From Trichormus variabilis 0441 (GTDB lineage: Bacteria > Cyanobacteriota > Cyanobacteriia > Cyanobacteriales > Nostocaceae): a stretch of 64,000 bases of DNA. The notes under the pieces are model-generated. The model saw only the letters and a program-made list of their open reading frames with translations. It was not told where the DNA came from and ran no database searches. Position numbers and translations under genes: made by a program. Within the stretch, counting starts at the first letter, position 1; the number at the start of each line of letters is the position of its first letter. Of the stretch, positions 44,677 through 54,352 are shown in pieces. The DNA lies in the NCBI RefSeq assembly GCF_009856605.1, contig NZ_CP047242.1:3044001-3108000 (forward strand), written 5' to 3'.

Positions 44677-46134
44677 ATGCAGTTTTTCAATGCAATCAAC
44701 TTCGCTTTTCCTCTGCTGGCCAGTACAACTGAAGCCGCAGACAGTTCGATGGTTGTCGCCGCAGTCTTGCTAAGTTTAGTGGTAGTTTACCTAGCTAGCA
44801 AAGTTGGTGGCGAGTTATCCAACCGAGTGGGTTTACCACCTGTCTTAGGCGAACTTTTAGGTGGTGTAGTAGTGGGTGTTTCTGTCCTGCACCTGTTGGT
44901 GTTCCCTGGAGGTGGTGCAGACGGTTCCAGTTCTATGATTATGACCTTCCTCCAAACAACGGCTGGTTTAAGTCCAGAAGCGACACCAGCCGTCTTTACA
45001 GCCCAATCAGAGGTAATTTCTGTTTTGGCTGAACTGGGTGTGATCATCCTACTGTTTGAAATCGGCTTAGAGTCAAACTTAAAAGACTTGATGGCGGTTG
45101 GTGTCCAAGCTTTAGTCGTTGCAGTGGTGGGGGTTACAGTCCCATTTGCCGCCGGAACTATAGGCTTGATGACCTTATTTGGCATCGATGCTGTACCCGC
45201 AATCTTTGCTGGGGCAGCTTTAACGGCTACCAGTATTGGTATTACCTCTAAGGTACTCTCAGAATTAGGAAGGCTCAATTCCAAAGAAGGACAGATAATT
45301 TTAGGTGCGGCTGTAATTGACGATGTACTGGGAATTATTGTCTTAGCTGTAGTTGCCAGCCTCGCTAAAGAAGGCACAGTAGATGTAGGTCAAGTCATCT
45401 ATCTGATTATTAGTGCCAGTGGCTTTCTTTTGGGCGCGATTGTCTTGGGTAATGTTTTCAATAAAACCTTTGTCGCGATCGCTGATATGCTCAAAACACG
45501 GGGTGAACTAGTAATCCCAGCTTTCATCTTTGCTTTTGTCATGGCATACCTCGCTGCCATCATCCATTTAGAAGCCATTCTTGGCGCTTTTGCCGCAGGT
45601 TTAGTTCTGGAAGAAACAGACAAGCGCAAAGAACTACAAAGGCAAGTCTGCCCCATTGCTGATATGTTAGTGCCAATTTTCTTCGTTACCGTAGGCGCAA
45701 AAACTGATTTAGGCGTACTTAACCCAGCCATCCCCAGCAATCGGGAAGGGTTAATTATGGCAAGTTTCCTGATCATGGTCGCCATCTTCGGTAAAGTAAT
45801 CACAGGCTTTAGCGTCTTTGGTCAATCCCAAATCAACCGCCTAGCCATTGGCGTAGGGATGATTCCCAGAGGTGAGGTAGGGTTAGTATTTGCTGGTGTC
45901 GGTGCAGCCAGTGGCGCACTCTCTAAACCGTTAGGGGCAGCAATTATTATGATGGTGATCCTGACAACCTTTCTCGCCCCCCCTTTATTAAGATTCGTTT
46001 TTCCAGACTCAGACGATGGTATAGACGACTCAGCACCATTGATTTTAGATGGTTCCCCAGGGAAAGAATTAGCGATAGAAACACCATCATCTGTTGTATC
46101 TACTGCCAAAGATAGTGGGAATGTAAGTTCTTAA
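44677..46134 (+). CDS. CPA2-family cation/proton antiporter
   Basis: A 485-residue membrane transporter exchanging Na+ or K+ for protons. About 12 hydrophobic segments are visible, starting with VVAAVLLSLVVVYLASKVGG and including FEIGLESNLKDLM, the ion-binding AAVIDDVLGIIVLAVV (paired Asp) and the late GMIPRGEVGLVFAGVG motif. These place it with NhaS3/KefB-like antiporters. There is no C-terminal TrkA-N domain. The last 50 residues form a short acidic cytoplasmic tail. In cyanobacteria such proteins sit in the thylakoid or plasma membrane. The ion transported cannot be told from sequence. Confidence 0.9.
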   Translation: MQFFNAINFAFPLLASTTEAADSSMVVAAVLLSLVVVYLASKVGGELSNRVGLPPVLGELLGGVVVGVSVLHLLVFPGGGADGSSSMIMTFLQTTAGLSPEATPAVFTAQSEVISVLAELGVIILLFEIGLESNLKDLMAVGVQALVVAVVGVTVPFAAGTIGLMTLFGIDAVPAIFAGAALTATSIGITSKVLSELGRLNSKEGQIILGAAVIDDVLGIIVLAVVASLAKEGTVDVGQVIYLIISASGFLLGAIVLGNVFNKTFVAIADMLKTRGELVIPAFIFAFVMAYLAAIIHLEAILGAFAAGLVLEETDKRKELQRQVCPIADMLVPIFFVTVGAKTDLGVLNPAIPSNREGLIMASFLIMVAIFGKVITGFSVFGQSQINRLAIGVGMIPRGEVGLVFAGVGAASGALSKPLGAAIIMMVILTTFLAPPLLRFVFPDSDDGIDDSAPLILDGSPGKELAIETPSSVVSTAKDSGNVSS

Positions 46135-46742
46135 AGTAGGGGTTTAGGGGAGATATTTGATTTCTTACTCCCCAGCCCCCATGCCCAATCCCCACACATG
46201 GAAACTTCTATCTTCCCGTTTCCGTCCTGAGGAATTATCAATTTTATTTTTTATCTCATAACTATTTAGTATTCGGAATGTTATCTGTTGCAGAACTAAA
46301 AACCAAACACTTTTGTGATTAGGTCAACCGCCAAAGAATGATAATATTTTTCTCTTACACCTTGAAACTTTTTTATCCTCATAGCCGTTTACCAAATCGT
46401 TGGAGTGTTTATCTAAAAATTTGATTTATCGGTCATAAAATAACTCGATTCCCAATTTTTGGTAAGCTCGAAGATCGCTCACCAAAACTTTTGGATGAAT
46501 GTCGTAAATTCCGGAGCTATTAATGTTGTATTTAATGCTTCAAAGGCAAAATATTGTGTTCTGATAGTACGGCAATAATTAAGGGAATACTGAGATTCAA
46601 AGCCACTATATTGTCTTTTTATACCAAATTCCCAGGGATATAGAGCCTATCAAAGCTCAAGATCAGGTGGCAAAGATGTGACAACTTGCCGATATGTTGA
46701 GACATTGACGGCTCTCATGAATGCAAATCAGGAGAATGGATT
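46135..46742. other. Long leader region of amiC1
   Basis: About 600 bp before amiC1. The last 30 bases (GACGGCTCTCATGAATGC... CAGGAGAA) are nearly the same as those before amiC2. The rest is AT-rich with no coding frame, repeat or RNA that I can support. Confidence 0.5.
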
Positions 46743-48626
46743 GTGAAATTACACTGGTTACTATCTGGTACTGTTGGAACTGTCTTATTACTATCGTCGC
46801 CAGCCTTAGCAACAAGGTTAAATTCTTGGCGCTTTGATGCCAATCAAAACCGCTTGGAAATTAATACAACAGGTGCAGTCCAACCAAGGGCGCAACTAAT
46901 TTTTAATCCCACACGGTTAGTAATAGATTTGCCAAATGTTACATTTGGGCGATCGCAGTTAACACAACCAATCGGTGGTAGAATCCGCTCTGTCCGCGTA
47001 GGGCAATTTGACCCGCAAACCACGCGTATAGTTGTGGAAGTGGCTCCTGGTTATACTCTCGATCCTCAACAAATCAAATTTGTCGGGCTGACCGCTAGCC
47101 GTTGGACAGTCCAGTTACCAACTCCCACATCGGAGCAAGCAGAGTCTTCACCAGACAACACCTATAATGTGGTGACTATTGACTCCAACACCAGACCAAA
47201 TTTACCCAACAACACAAGACCAGAGTTACCGAATAATACCAGACCAGAGTTCTCCGATAATACAATTAGCGCTGCACCCGGAACGACGCAAGTTGAAGGC
47301 TTACAGGTGACTGGGGATGGTTTTTTTGTCCGCACCAGTGGTGGCAATCCTCAAGTTCAAGTCATTCGCAGCCGCGATCGCGCTACTATTTTCATGGATA
47401 TTGCTGGGGCAACTTTATCACCACGCGCCCCAAGAAATATCCCTGTCAACAAACATGGTGTCAACCGAGTCGAACTTACCCCATTACAAACCAGAACCCC
47501 AAGCGTCCGTATGACCTTGCGGGTAGATAGAAATAGCCCAGACTGGCGAGCAACTAGCAGTAATGCCGGTGGTTTAGTAGTTCTACCTAGTCGTATAGTC
47601 AGATTGCCCAATAATGACTACAGCGAAGGTAACACTTCAAATTTACCTGACAGAATACCTACAACCAGCGCCATTGCCACAATTGAGTCAGTTGACCTCT
47701 CTAGTAATGGTACACAACTACTGATTAGAGCCGATCAAGCAGTCTCTGGTAACAGTGGATGGGACAGAAATACTGGTCTATTCCGCATCACTATTCCTAA
47801 CGCCCAGTTAGCTCCCCAAGTCACCGGGCCGAGTTTAAATGCTAATAGTCCCATTCTCAGAATACGCCTGCAAAAACAAGAACCTAATACCGTAGTTGTT
47901 CTTGTCCAGCCAGCTGCTGGGGTGCAAGTTGGACAACTCAACAAAGTTGGCAACCAGCTTTTAGCTCTACAATTACAAGGCTCACGTCGGCTCGCTACCA
48001 CACCTCCCTTACCCCCCATCCAAGGACAATTACCAGATCCCAGCAATCCCCGCCCTCTACCCCAGCCAGGGACAAGACCAATACCCAAAGGTAGATTAGT
48101 AGTTTTGATTGATCCCGGACACGGTGGTAAAGATCCAGGAGCGATTGGTATTGGTGGAGTCCGAGAAAAAGACATCATCTTGCCCATCAGCCAAAGAATA
48201 GCCGAAGTCTTACAGCAAAATGGTGTACAGGTGGTGATGGCAAGAAATTCCGACTATTTTGTTAGCTTACCAGGACGAGTACAAATGGCGGAAAGAGTTG
48301 GTGCTGATGTTTTTGTCAGTATTCACGCCAACTCCGCAGGCGCAGGCCGTCCCGATGTCAGTGGTCTAGAAACCTACTATTATGACAGTGGTTTGAGTTT
48401 AGCTCGTGTAGTTCATAGCAGCATTCTCCGAAATGTGAATGTCCGAGATAGAGGAGTACGTCGAGCCAGATTTTATGTCCTCAGAAAAAGCTCTATGCCC
48501 TCTATTCTGGTAGAAACAGGGTATTTAACTGGTAGAGATGATGCTGCTAAACTACGAAATTCAGCTTACCAAAGACAAATGGCAGATGCGATCGCTCGCG
48601 GTATTCTTCAGTACCTCAAACGATAA
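46743..48626 (+). CDS. amiC1: N-acetylmuramoyl-L-alanine amidase with AMIN domains
   Basis: Cleaves peptide stems from septal peptidoglycan. The 627-residue protein has a signal peptide ending near SSPALA, an AMIN domain (about 27-130), a linker with NTRPxLPNN repeats (about 155-175), a second AMIN-like region (about 185-400), a Pro-rich linker and an Amidase_3 domain (about 440-625). Zinc and catalytic residues lie in LIDPGHGGKDPGA, REKDIILPI, VSIHANS and VETGYLTG. It starts at GTG 46743 with AGGAGA 12 bases upstream. It resembles AmiC1 of PCC 7120 (alr0092), one of two amidases that drill nanopores in septal discs for cell-cell communication. A second copy follows. Confidence 0.93.
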   Translation: MKLHWLLSGTVGTVLLLSSPALATRLNSWRFDANQNRLEINTTGAVQPRAQLIFNPTRLVIDLPNVTFGRSQLTQPIGGRIRSVRVGQFDPQTTRIVVEVAPGYTLDPQQIKFVGLTASRWTVQLPTPTSEQAESSPDNTYNVVTIDSNTRPNLPNNTRPELPNNTRPEFSDNTISAAPGTTQVEGLQVTGDGFFVRTSGGNPQVQVIRSRDRATIFMDIAGATLSPRAPRNIPVNKHGVNRVELTPLQTRTPSVRMTLRVDRNSPDWRATSSNAGGLVVLPSRIVRLPNNDYSEGNTSNLPDRIPTTSAIATIESVDLSSNGTQLLIRADQAVSGNSGWDRNTGLFRITIPNAQLAPQVTGPSLNANSPILRIRLQKQEPNTVVVLVQPAAGVQVGQLNKVGNQLLALQLQGSRRLATTPPLPPIQGQLPDPSNPRPLPQPGTRPIPKGRLVVLIDPGHGGKDPGAIGIGGVREKDIILPISQRIAEVLQQNGVQVVMARNSDYFVSLPGRVQMAERVGADVFVSIHANSAGAGRPDVSGLETYYYDSGLSLARVVHSSILRNVNVRDRGVRRARFYVLRKSSMPSILVETGYLTGRDDAAKLRNSAYQRQMADAIARGILQYLKR

Positions 48627-48924
48627 ATAATCAGTCAGTCTTCACAAACTTAGAATCATCCTGATTACCACACTATGCCTGTTATTCCTGAAGATTTTGT
48701 GTGAATACTAACCACATCCTTATATTCTCAACCAGGATCTTATGCCTTCACGACATGGCAAAATCAAAAGGGCGTGTTAAGATGTGTCGCCATTAGTTGT
48801 ATTTTTATACCAGCGCAAAATTTTTATTGCAGTAAAGCTGAAGTTTTAACGGTGATGGTGTGAGGATTAGCCAACATTTTGGAGCCTTAACGGCTCTCAT
48901 GAACGCACATCAGGAGAAAAGATT

Positions 48925-50808
48925 GTGAAATTACATTGGTTACTATCCGGTACGGTTGGAACCATCTTCTTACTATCGTCACCAGCTTTAGCAGCAAGGC
49001 TAGACTCCTGGCGATTTGACCCTAGACAAAATCGTTTAGAGATTAATACTAACGGCGCTGTACAACCCAAGGCGCAACTGATTTTCAATCCGACACGTTT
49101 AGTTATTGATTTACCCGAAACTACATTTGGTCAGCCCCCATCAACACAGCCAATAGGTGGTGCAGTTCGGGCTATACGTGTAGGACAATTTGATCCACAA
49201 ACCACGCGTATCGTCGTAGAACTCAATCCTGGTTACACACTCGACCCCCAACAAGTCAAATTTGTCGGTATCAGCCCTAGTCGCTGGACTGTGCAGTTAC
49301 CTACCCCAACAGTTGAAAGAGTCGCATCGCCAAGAGAAACTGCACAGCAGCCAGTACCGACCATTCCCTCGGAAACCGTCGTTGAGACACCCTCGGTTTT
49401 ATCACCCAGAAATGTTTACTCTGTCACCCCAAATACTAGAGAAGCTCAAGTTACTAATATTGCATCTGTAACTCAAATTGATAACTTACGAGTTACAGGC
49501 GATGGATTTTTTATCCGTACCCGTGGTGCTACTCCCCAAATTCAAGTTAATCGTACAGATGATAATCGGGTAATTAATATCAACGTTGCTGGCGCATCTT
49601 TATCACCAAACATCGAGAGAGATTTATCAATTAATCGTTATGGTGTTAACAACATCCAATTGACTCAACTGTCAACGCAAACTGTACGTATCTCCATGCA
49701 GGTGGATAGAAACAGTCCTGACTGGCGAGTGAGTACTAGCAGCGTGGGTGGATTTGTGCTTCTCCCTAGTAAAGGCATTGCCAACTTACCCCAAAATAAT
49801 ACTCCCAACACCATTTCAGCAAATACCAACTCACCAGCTACTATTCAAGCTGTAGAACTAGGTGATAATGGCACACAACTTTTAATTCGCTCTGACCAAG
49901 CAGTCACAGCTAAAGGCGGCTGGGACAGAACCTCTGGACTTTACCGCATCATTATCAATAACGCTAAGTTATCTCCTAGAGTTACAGGCCCAGCTTTTAA
50001 TGCTAACAGTCCTATCCTCCGTGTCCGTCTGCAACCCCAAGCAGCCGATACGGTAGTTGTTTTGGTACAACCAGCAGCCGGAGTGCAAATAGGAGAACTT
50101 AATCAAGTAAGTAACCAAATTTTAGCTCTAGAATTACAATCTTCTCGGCAATTGATACCACCAGTAGGTTTACCACCCCTACCATCAACAAATCGTAGTC
50201 AATTGCCAAATCCAAATATCGATAATCCCATAAATGTTCCACAACCAATACCCAGGTCAGTTCCCAGGGGAAGACTTCTAGTCGTCATTGACCCTGGACA
50301 TGGTGGTAAAGATTCTGGCGCTCCTGGTTTAGGTGGATTACTAGAAAAAGATGTAGTCCTGCCCATTGGTTTAAGAGTAGCCGCTATTTTAGAACAGAAT
50401 GGTGTCCAAGCAGTCTTGACGAGAAATTCTGACTTTTTCGTGGAGTTACAGGGACGGGTAGATATTGCCGAACGAGCCAACGCGACTTTGTTTGTGAGTA
50501 TTCACGCCAACTCTGTAGATGGTCGCCCTGATGTTAATGGCTTGGAAGTATATTACTACGATAGTGGTTATGCTTTAGCCGAAACAGTCCGCAAGACTAT
50601 TCTCCAGAGTATTGGCACACTCAAAGACCGAGGCACACGCAAAGCTCGGTTCTACGTCCTGAGGAAGAGTTCTATGCCATCGATTCTAGTAGAAACAGGT
50701 TATATGAGTGGTAGGGAAGATAATCCCAGACTAGGCTCACCAGAATACCAAAATCGTATGGCAGATGCGATCGCTCGTGGTATCCTGCAATATTTAAAGA
50801 GACAGTAA
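48925..50808 (+). CDS. amiC2: N-acetylmuramoyl-L-alanine amidase with AMIN domains, tandem paralogue
   Basis: A paralogue of the preceding gene, coincidentally also 627 residues, with the same architecture: signal peptide, AMIN, second AMIN-like region, Pro-rich linker, Amidase_3. The zinc site is VIDPGHGGKDSGAPG, with LEKDVVLPI, VSIHANS and VETGYMSG. Identity with AmiC1 is highest at the N-terminal 20 residues and in the amidase domain, and low in the linker. The start is a GTG at 48925 with AGGAGA before it. The two leaders are nearly identical over about 30 bp. In PCC 7120 AmiC2 (alr0093) is needed for septal nanopores and heterocyst differentiation. Confidence 0.93.
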   Translation: MKLHWLLSGTVGTIFLLSSPALAARLDSWRFDPRQNRLEINTNGAVQPKAQLIFNPTRLVIDLPETTFGQPPSTQPIGGAVRAIRVGQFDPQTTRIVVELNPGYTLDPQQVKFVGISPSRWTVQLPTPTVERVASPRETAQQPVPTIPSETVVETPSVLSPRNVYSVTPNTREAQVTNIASVTQIDNLRVTGDGFFIRTRGATPQIQVNRTDDNRVININVAGASLSPNIERDLSINRYGVNNIQLTQLSTQTVRISMQVDRNSPDWRVSTSSVGGFVLLPSKGIANLPQNNTPNTISANTNSPATIQAVELGDNGTQLLIRSDQAVTAKGGWDRTSGLYRIIINNAKLSPRVTGPAFNANSPILRVRLQPQAADTVVVLVQPAAGVQIGELNQVSNQILALELQSSRQLIPPVGLPPLPSTNRSQLPNPNIDNPINVPQPIPRSVPRGRLLVVIDPGHGGKDSGAPGLGGLLEKDVVLPIGLRVAAILEQNGVQAVLTRNSDFFVELQGRVDIAERANATLFVSIHANSVDGRPDVNGLEVYYYDSGYALAETVRKTILQSIGTLKDRGTRKARFYVLRKSSMPSILVETGYMSGREDNPRLGSPEYQNRMADAIARGILQYLKRQ

Positions 50809-50958
50809 AATTTTCATTAAGTTAAAAATTTAGTCTCAATTACTCACTCTAGAGGTGGTATGTAAACTGCGTGTAGATACAGAATTGGGTAGTCAATTGG
50901 TAAATTGTCTGTTAAATTCTGTATTTTAATATTCCAAAATCTCTAACAATATCTGCCT

Positions 50959-51837
50959 GTGTATTCATCTTCCAGCATTGAAGGTAATCTTTACGGTTTC
51001 TCAGAACAAGAACCTCAACGCGCCCCCATCGGCGTATTTGATAGTGGTGTAGGCGGGTTAACGGTACTGCGGCAAATCTATCGCCAACTACCCAATGAAT
51101 CGGTAATATACTTTGGTGACACAGCTAGACTACCTTACGGTATCCGCTCGCAAGCGGAGATTTTAACGTTTGTGCGCGACATCCTTGACTGGATGCAGCA
51201 ACAACACGTCAAAATGGTAGTCATGGCTTGCAATACCAGTTCTGCCCTCGCTTTAGATATTGTTCGTGAGGAATATGACTTCCCCATTCTTGGTGTCATC
51301 CTGCCTGGGGCTAAAGCCGCAGTACAGCAAGGTAAGCGTATTGGCGTAATTTCTACTCCAGCTACAGCCAAAAGTAATGCCTATCGTCAAGCAATTTGGG
51401 AAATAGACCCCAATGTCGAAGTCTGGCAAGTTGGTTGTCCGGAATTTGTTCCCCTAATTGAACAAAACCGTATCCAAGACCCATACACCACAGAAGTAGC
51501 CAGGGCTTATTTAGAACCCCTAATTCAGCAAGATATTGATACTTTAGTTTATGGCTGTACCCATTATCCTTTGCTTGCGCCAGTACTGCGATCGCTTCTC
51601 CCCCCCCAAGTCAAAATCATTGACCCTGCTGTTCACGTCGTCACAGCTTGTACCCAAGAATTAGACATCCTTGGACTCAGCAACACTCACCCACCATTAC
51701 CAACGCGCTTTGCCGTTAGTGGTTGTCCCCAACAGTTTTCTCAATCAGGAGTAAATTGGTTAGGTTATACCCCCTTAGTTGAAGCCGTCGATTTTACTGG
51801 CATACCAGTTTCCCAACTTCAACAGGATTTGGCATAA
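50959..51837 (+). CDS. murI: Glutamate racemase
   Basis: Converts L- to D-glutamate for peptidoglycan. The 292 residues contain the two catalytic cysteines in VVMACNTSSALA and LVYGCTHYPLLAP, and the N-terminal IGVFDSGVGGLTVL. The GTG start at 50959 gives a 22-residue extension before the homology begins. No closer Met is available. It follows the amidase pair by 150 bp on the same strand, so the three cell-wall genes may be coexpressed. Confidence 0.95.
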   Translation: MYSSSSIEGNLYGFSEQEPQRAPIGVFDSGVGGLTVLRQIYRQLPNESVIYFGDTARLPYGIRSQAEILTFVRDILDWMQQQHVKMVVMACNTSSALALDIVREEYDFPILGVILPGAKAAVQQGKRIGVISTPATAKSNAYRQAIWEIDPNVEVWQVGCPEFVPLIEQNRIQDPYTTEVARAYLEPLIQQDIDTLVYGCTHYPLLAPVLRSLLPPQVKIIDPAVHVVTACTQELDILGLSNTHPPLPTRFAVSGCPQQFSQSGVNWLGYTPLVEAVDFTGIPVSQLQQDLA

Positions 51838-52064
51838 TTCGTAATTCCTAATTCGTAATGATTACCCTACAAATAGAAGCTCGTCTTACTGTTTAACTAT
51901 AAATTTTTGCTTCACGGTAGAGTATTTAGGCACTTGTCCGTAAATTTATCTATGGCGAAACTACCTAAATCAATTGCTTAGGCGCAGCGCTCCTGTAGGG
52001 TATTACGAATTCAGAATTAATAGTTATAGCCTCACTAACTTCTAGTTCAAATTATTACTAATAA

Positions 52065-52262
52065 CTATTGACTATTGACTATCTCAGTGACTGTAGGTGA
52101 AATAGACAATTGTTGTTGACTATTATTTTTAGCCACCACAGAACGATTATTAATATTGGATTTTTTCCCAGTTCGTTTAGCTAATCCTAATAATAGGTAA
52201 ACTGTGAATAGGTATCCAGAAGCTAAAATAAAAATCATCATAGGCATATTCCCGTAAATCAT
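52065..52262 (-). CDS. Small single-pass membrane protein, function unknown
   Basis: From the ATG at 52262 the product is 65 residues: MIYGNMPMMIFILASGYLFT begins with a membrane segment (about 5-27), followed by a basic turn (AKRTGKKSN) and a polar tail. The open frame could begin four codons earlier. The positive-inside pattern puts the tail in the cytoplasm. No domain is recognised. It resembles the many small thylakoid or plasma-membrane proteins of cyanobacteria. It is convergent with murI. Confidence 0.6.
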   Translation of the reverse strand: MIYGNMPMMIFILASGYLFTVYLLLGLAKRTGKKSNINNRSVVAKNNSQQQLSISPTVTEIVNSQ

Positions 52263-52446
52263 TGTGCCACCCACACTTTTTCAAATACATAATGAAATCG
52301 CATAAAATTAGCAAGACTTTAGCCAACCAAGTTCACTCTTGATGGCCACGTTTTGCATTGGCAAATCTTTCCGTAGAGTTTTAATTCTCTTTGCCCAACG
52401 GATTTAATATTTAATTGATTTTTGCAGACCATACATCCGACAACAG

Positions 52447-52474
52447 TTGGGTCACTAAAATAGTGACTTACAAT
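52447..52474 (+). promoter_or_regulatory. Possible promoter of the structured RNA
   Basis: TTGGGT, 16 bp, TACAAT reads as a moderate -35/-10 pair, ending about eight bases before the first hairpin of the RNA candidate. A GTCACTA-AAA-TAGTGAC inverted repeat lies between the boxes and could be an operator. Confidence 0.35.
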
Positions 52475-52479
52475 GATTG

Positions 52480-52737
52480 CCTCAGCAGCCTACCTAGTCC
52501 GCGTGAATTTTGCTGACATCTTATATCAGGAGCCATGCTTACGCTCAACGCAAGCCCGAAACTTGCAGCAACTTCTCCCATGAGAGTTGCCTAGCTCCGA
52601 ATAAAGAGTTCTGATCATCAAGAAAAGAGATGAGAAAAGACTTCCTTGATTCTGTTCTTGACAATGCACTATTTTCGATTCGCCACGCGAGAAAATTAAC
52701 ATCACTTGAAAAGTGATCTAATTTTGCGCGGTGAATA
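52480..52737 (+). ncRNA. Candidate structured non-coding RNA
   Basis: A series of pairings in a gene-free stretch. TCAGCA/TGCTGA encloses 52482-52516. Then GGAGC/GCTCC (52529-52533 with 52594-52598) encloses two inner hairpins, GCTT/AAGC and GCAACT/AGTTGC, making a three-way junction. ATCAAG/CTTGAT spans 52617-52650. A long hairpin follows at 52678-52736 with arms ATTC, AAAATTA and ATCACTT pairing with AAGTGAT, TAATTTT and GAAT around a GAA loop. No open frame covers it. I do not recognise it as 6S, tmRNA, RNase P, SRP RNA or a known riboswitch. The strand is assigned from the promoter-like boxes. Confidence 0.4.
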
Positions 52738-53285
52738 CTTGAAAAATTTAAAATCCTTACATTTTAGCGTAACACAACAACTCAAACTTTGAAGCCAACT
52801 TTGAGGCTAAATTTCAAAATTTCTAGATGGTTACACAGAGGTTAGAAGAACTTAGTCTTAACCTAAAAATAACTAATCTGTAAGAAGTATTAGTGAAGAC
52901 AATGAGTATATATCCAGAGTTGTATTCCAGGCCACTAAAGATATGTATCCTGCAACTCGGATTTTTGAGATCCACGAATTATCTGAAAACAACAAAGACT
53001 TTTTATTATTTATCCAAAAGTATAAATTTTTACGAGACTAAATTTATTACGGTAGGTACGTAGCAGTTAGTCAAGTTCAGTAGACATTAACAAATTCCGG
53101 AAAGGGGACAAATCAATTCAAAATTCAACAATTGCTGCTCAATCCCCAATCTCCAGTGCCTAATACCCTATCCCAGTAAAGAAAATGAGAATATCCCAAG
53201 CAAAACCTTGCACAGGCACAGGCTTATCTTAAAATGAGTATAGGATATGTAAACTTTCGTAACCAAAGTCAGAGTCCGCCAATCC
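52738..53285. other. Gene-free region before sds
   Basis: About 550 bp, AT-rich, with an AATTCAAAATTCAA-type repeat near 53118 and a TCCCCAATCTCCAGTGCC short repeat. No coding frame is supported. It should contain the promoter of the prenyl diphosphate synthase gene. Confidence 0.45.
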
Positions 53286-54257
53286 ATGACCCCAGCCACC
53301 TCCCTGTTTACCCCTGTGGAAGCAGACCTGCGAATACTAGCAGATAACCTGAAACAGCTAGTTGGAAATCGCCACCCCATTTTGTTTGCGGCAGCCGAAC
53401 ATTTATTCGGAGCTGGGGGAAAGCGTATCAGACCAGCAATCGTGCTGCTGATATCAAGAGCAACAATGTTAGAGCAAGATATTACGCCGCGTCACCGACG
53501 GCTAGCCGAGATTACAGAAATGATTCATACGGCCAGCTTAGTACACGACGACGTGGTCGATGAATCTGAAGTACGGCGAGGTGTACCCACCGTTCACAGT
53601 TTGTTTGGCAATCGAATTGCCATCCTAGCAGGAGATTTCTTATTTGCTCAATCTTCCTGGTATTTAGCAAACTTGGACAATTTACAGGTGGTGAAACTTC
53701 TCTCAGAAGTCATTATGGATTTGGCTACTGGGGAAATTCAGCAGGGACTAAACCGCTTTGACGCGAGTATTTCCATCGAGAATTATATCGAGAAGAGCTA
53801 CTACAAGACAGCTTCCTTAATTGCTAACAGTTCCAAAGCTGCTGGTTTATTGAGCGAAGTTTCCCCAGAAACTGCCGAACATCTCTACGCCTATGGTCGT
53901 CACTTGGGCATAGCATTTCAGATTGTCGATGACATTTTAGATTTCACCAGCACCACAGACACTCTTGGTAAACCGGCTGGGTCTGATCTCAAAAGTGGCA
54001 ATCTCACCGCACCGGTTTTATTTGCTCTAGCGGAAAAACCATACTTAGAAGTGCTGATTGAACGAGAGTTTGCCCAAGAAGGAGATTTAGAGCAAGCACT
54101 AGAACTCATCCAAAATAGTCAAGGCATACAGAAAGCACGAGATTTAGCTGCTCATCACACCAAGTTAGCAATTGAGCATCTAACGACACTGCCAACTTCG
54201 GAATCTCACCAAGCACTAATCAACATAGCTGAATACACACTAAGCCGATTATATTAG
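53286..54257 (+). CDS. sds: All-trans long-chain (solanesyl-type) prenyl diphosphate synthase
   Basis: Builds the polyprenyl tail of plastoquinone by adding isopentenyl diphosphate to allylic primers. The 323 residues contain both Asp-rich motifs: first HDDVVDESEVRRG (DDxxD, about 85), second FQIVDDILDFTS. GGKRIRPAIVLL near residue 45 is also diagnostic. The residues before the first Asp motif are small (TASLVHDD), which allows long chains as in nonaprenyl synthases. The ATG start is supported by the family start MTPATSLFTPVEADL. Cytoplasmic or thylakoid-associated. Confidence 0.92.
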   Translation: MTPATSLFTPVEADLRILADNLKQLVGNRHPILFAAAEHLFGAGGKRIRPAIVLLISRATMLEQDITPRHRRLAEITEMIHTASLVHDDVVDESEVRRGVPTVHSLFGNRIAILAGDFLFAQSSWYLANLDNLQVVKLLSEVIMDLATGEIQQGLNRFDASISIENYIEKSYYKTASLIANSSKAAGLLSEVSPETAEHLYAYGRHLGIAFQIVDDILDFTSTTDTLGKPAGSDLKSGNLTAPVLFALAEKPYLEVLIEREFAQEGDLEQALELIQNSQGIQKARDLAAHHTKLAIEHLTTLPTSESHQALINIAEYTLSRLY

Positions 54258-54352
54258 TCAATTTTAAAATTTTCGATTTTAAATTAGCGATTGTTGACAT
54301 TTGCGATTTTGGATGTGGGATGTATTGAAGAAATCCCACATCCAAAATTTTT

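Noticed and set aside
44787..46109. Long minus-strand frames antisense to the antiporter
   Set aside because: They shadow the well-supported antiporter frame and have Thr/Pro/Ala-rich mirror composition without domains.
47735..48187. Minus-strand frame of 150 codons inside amiC1
   Set aside because: Antisense shadow of the Pro-rich linker and amidase domain, with no independent start signal or homology.
52480..52737. Structured region as 6S RNA, tmRNA or RNase P RNA
   Set aside because: No tmRNA tag frame, no GAGGAAAGTCC core of RNase P, and no end-to-end closing stem as in 6S RNA were found.
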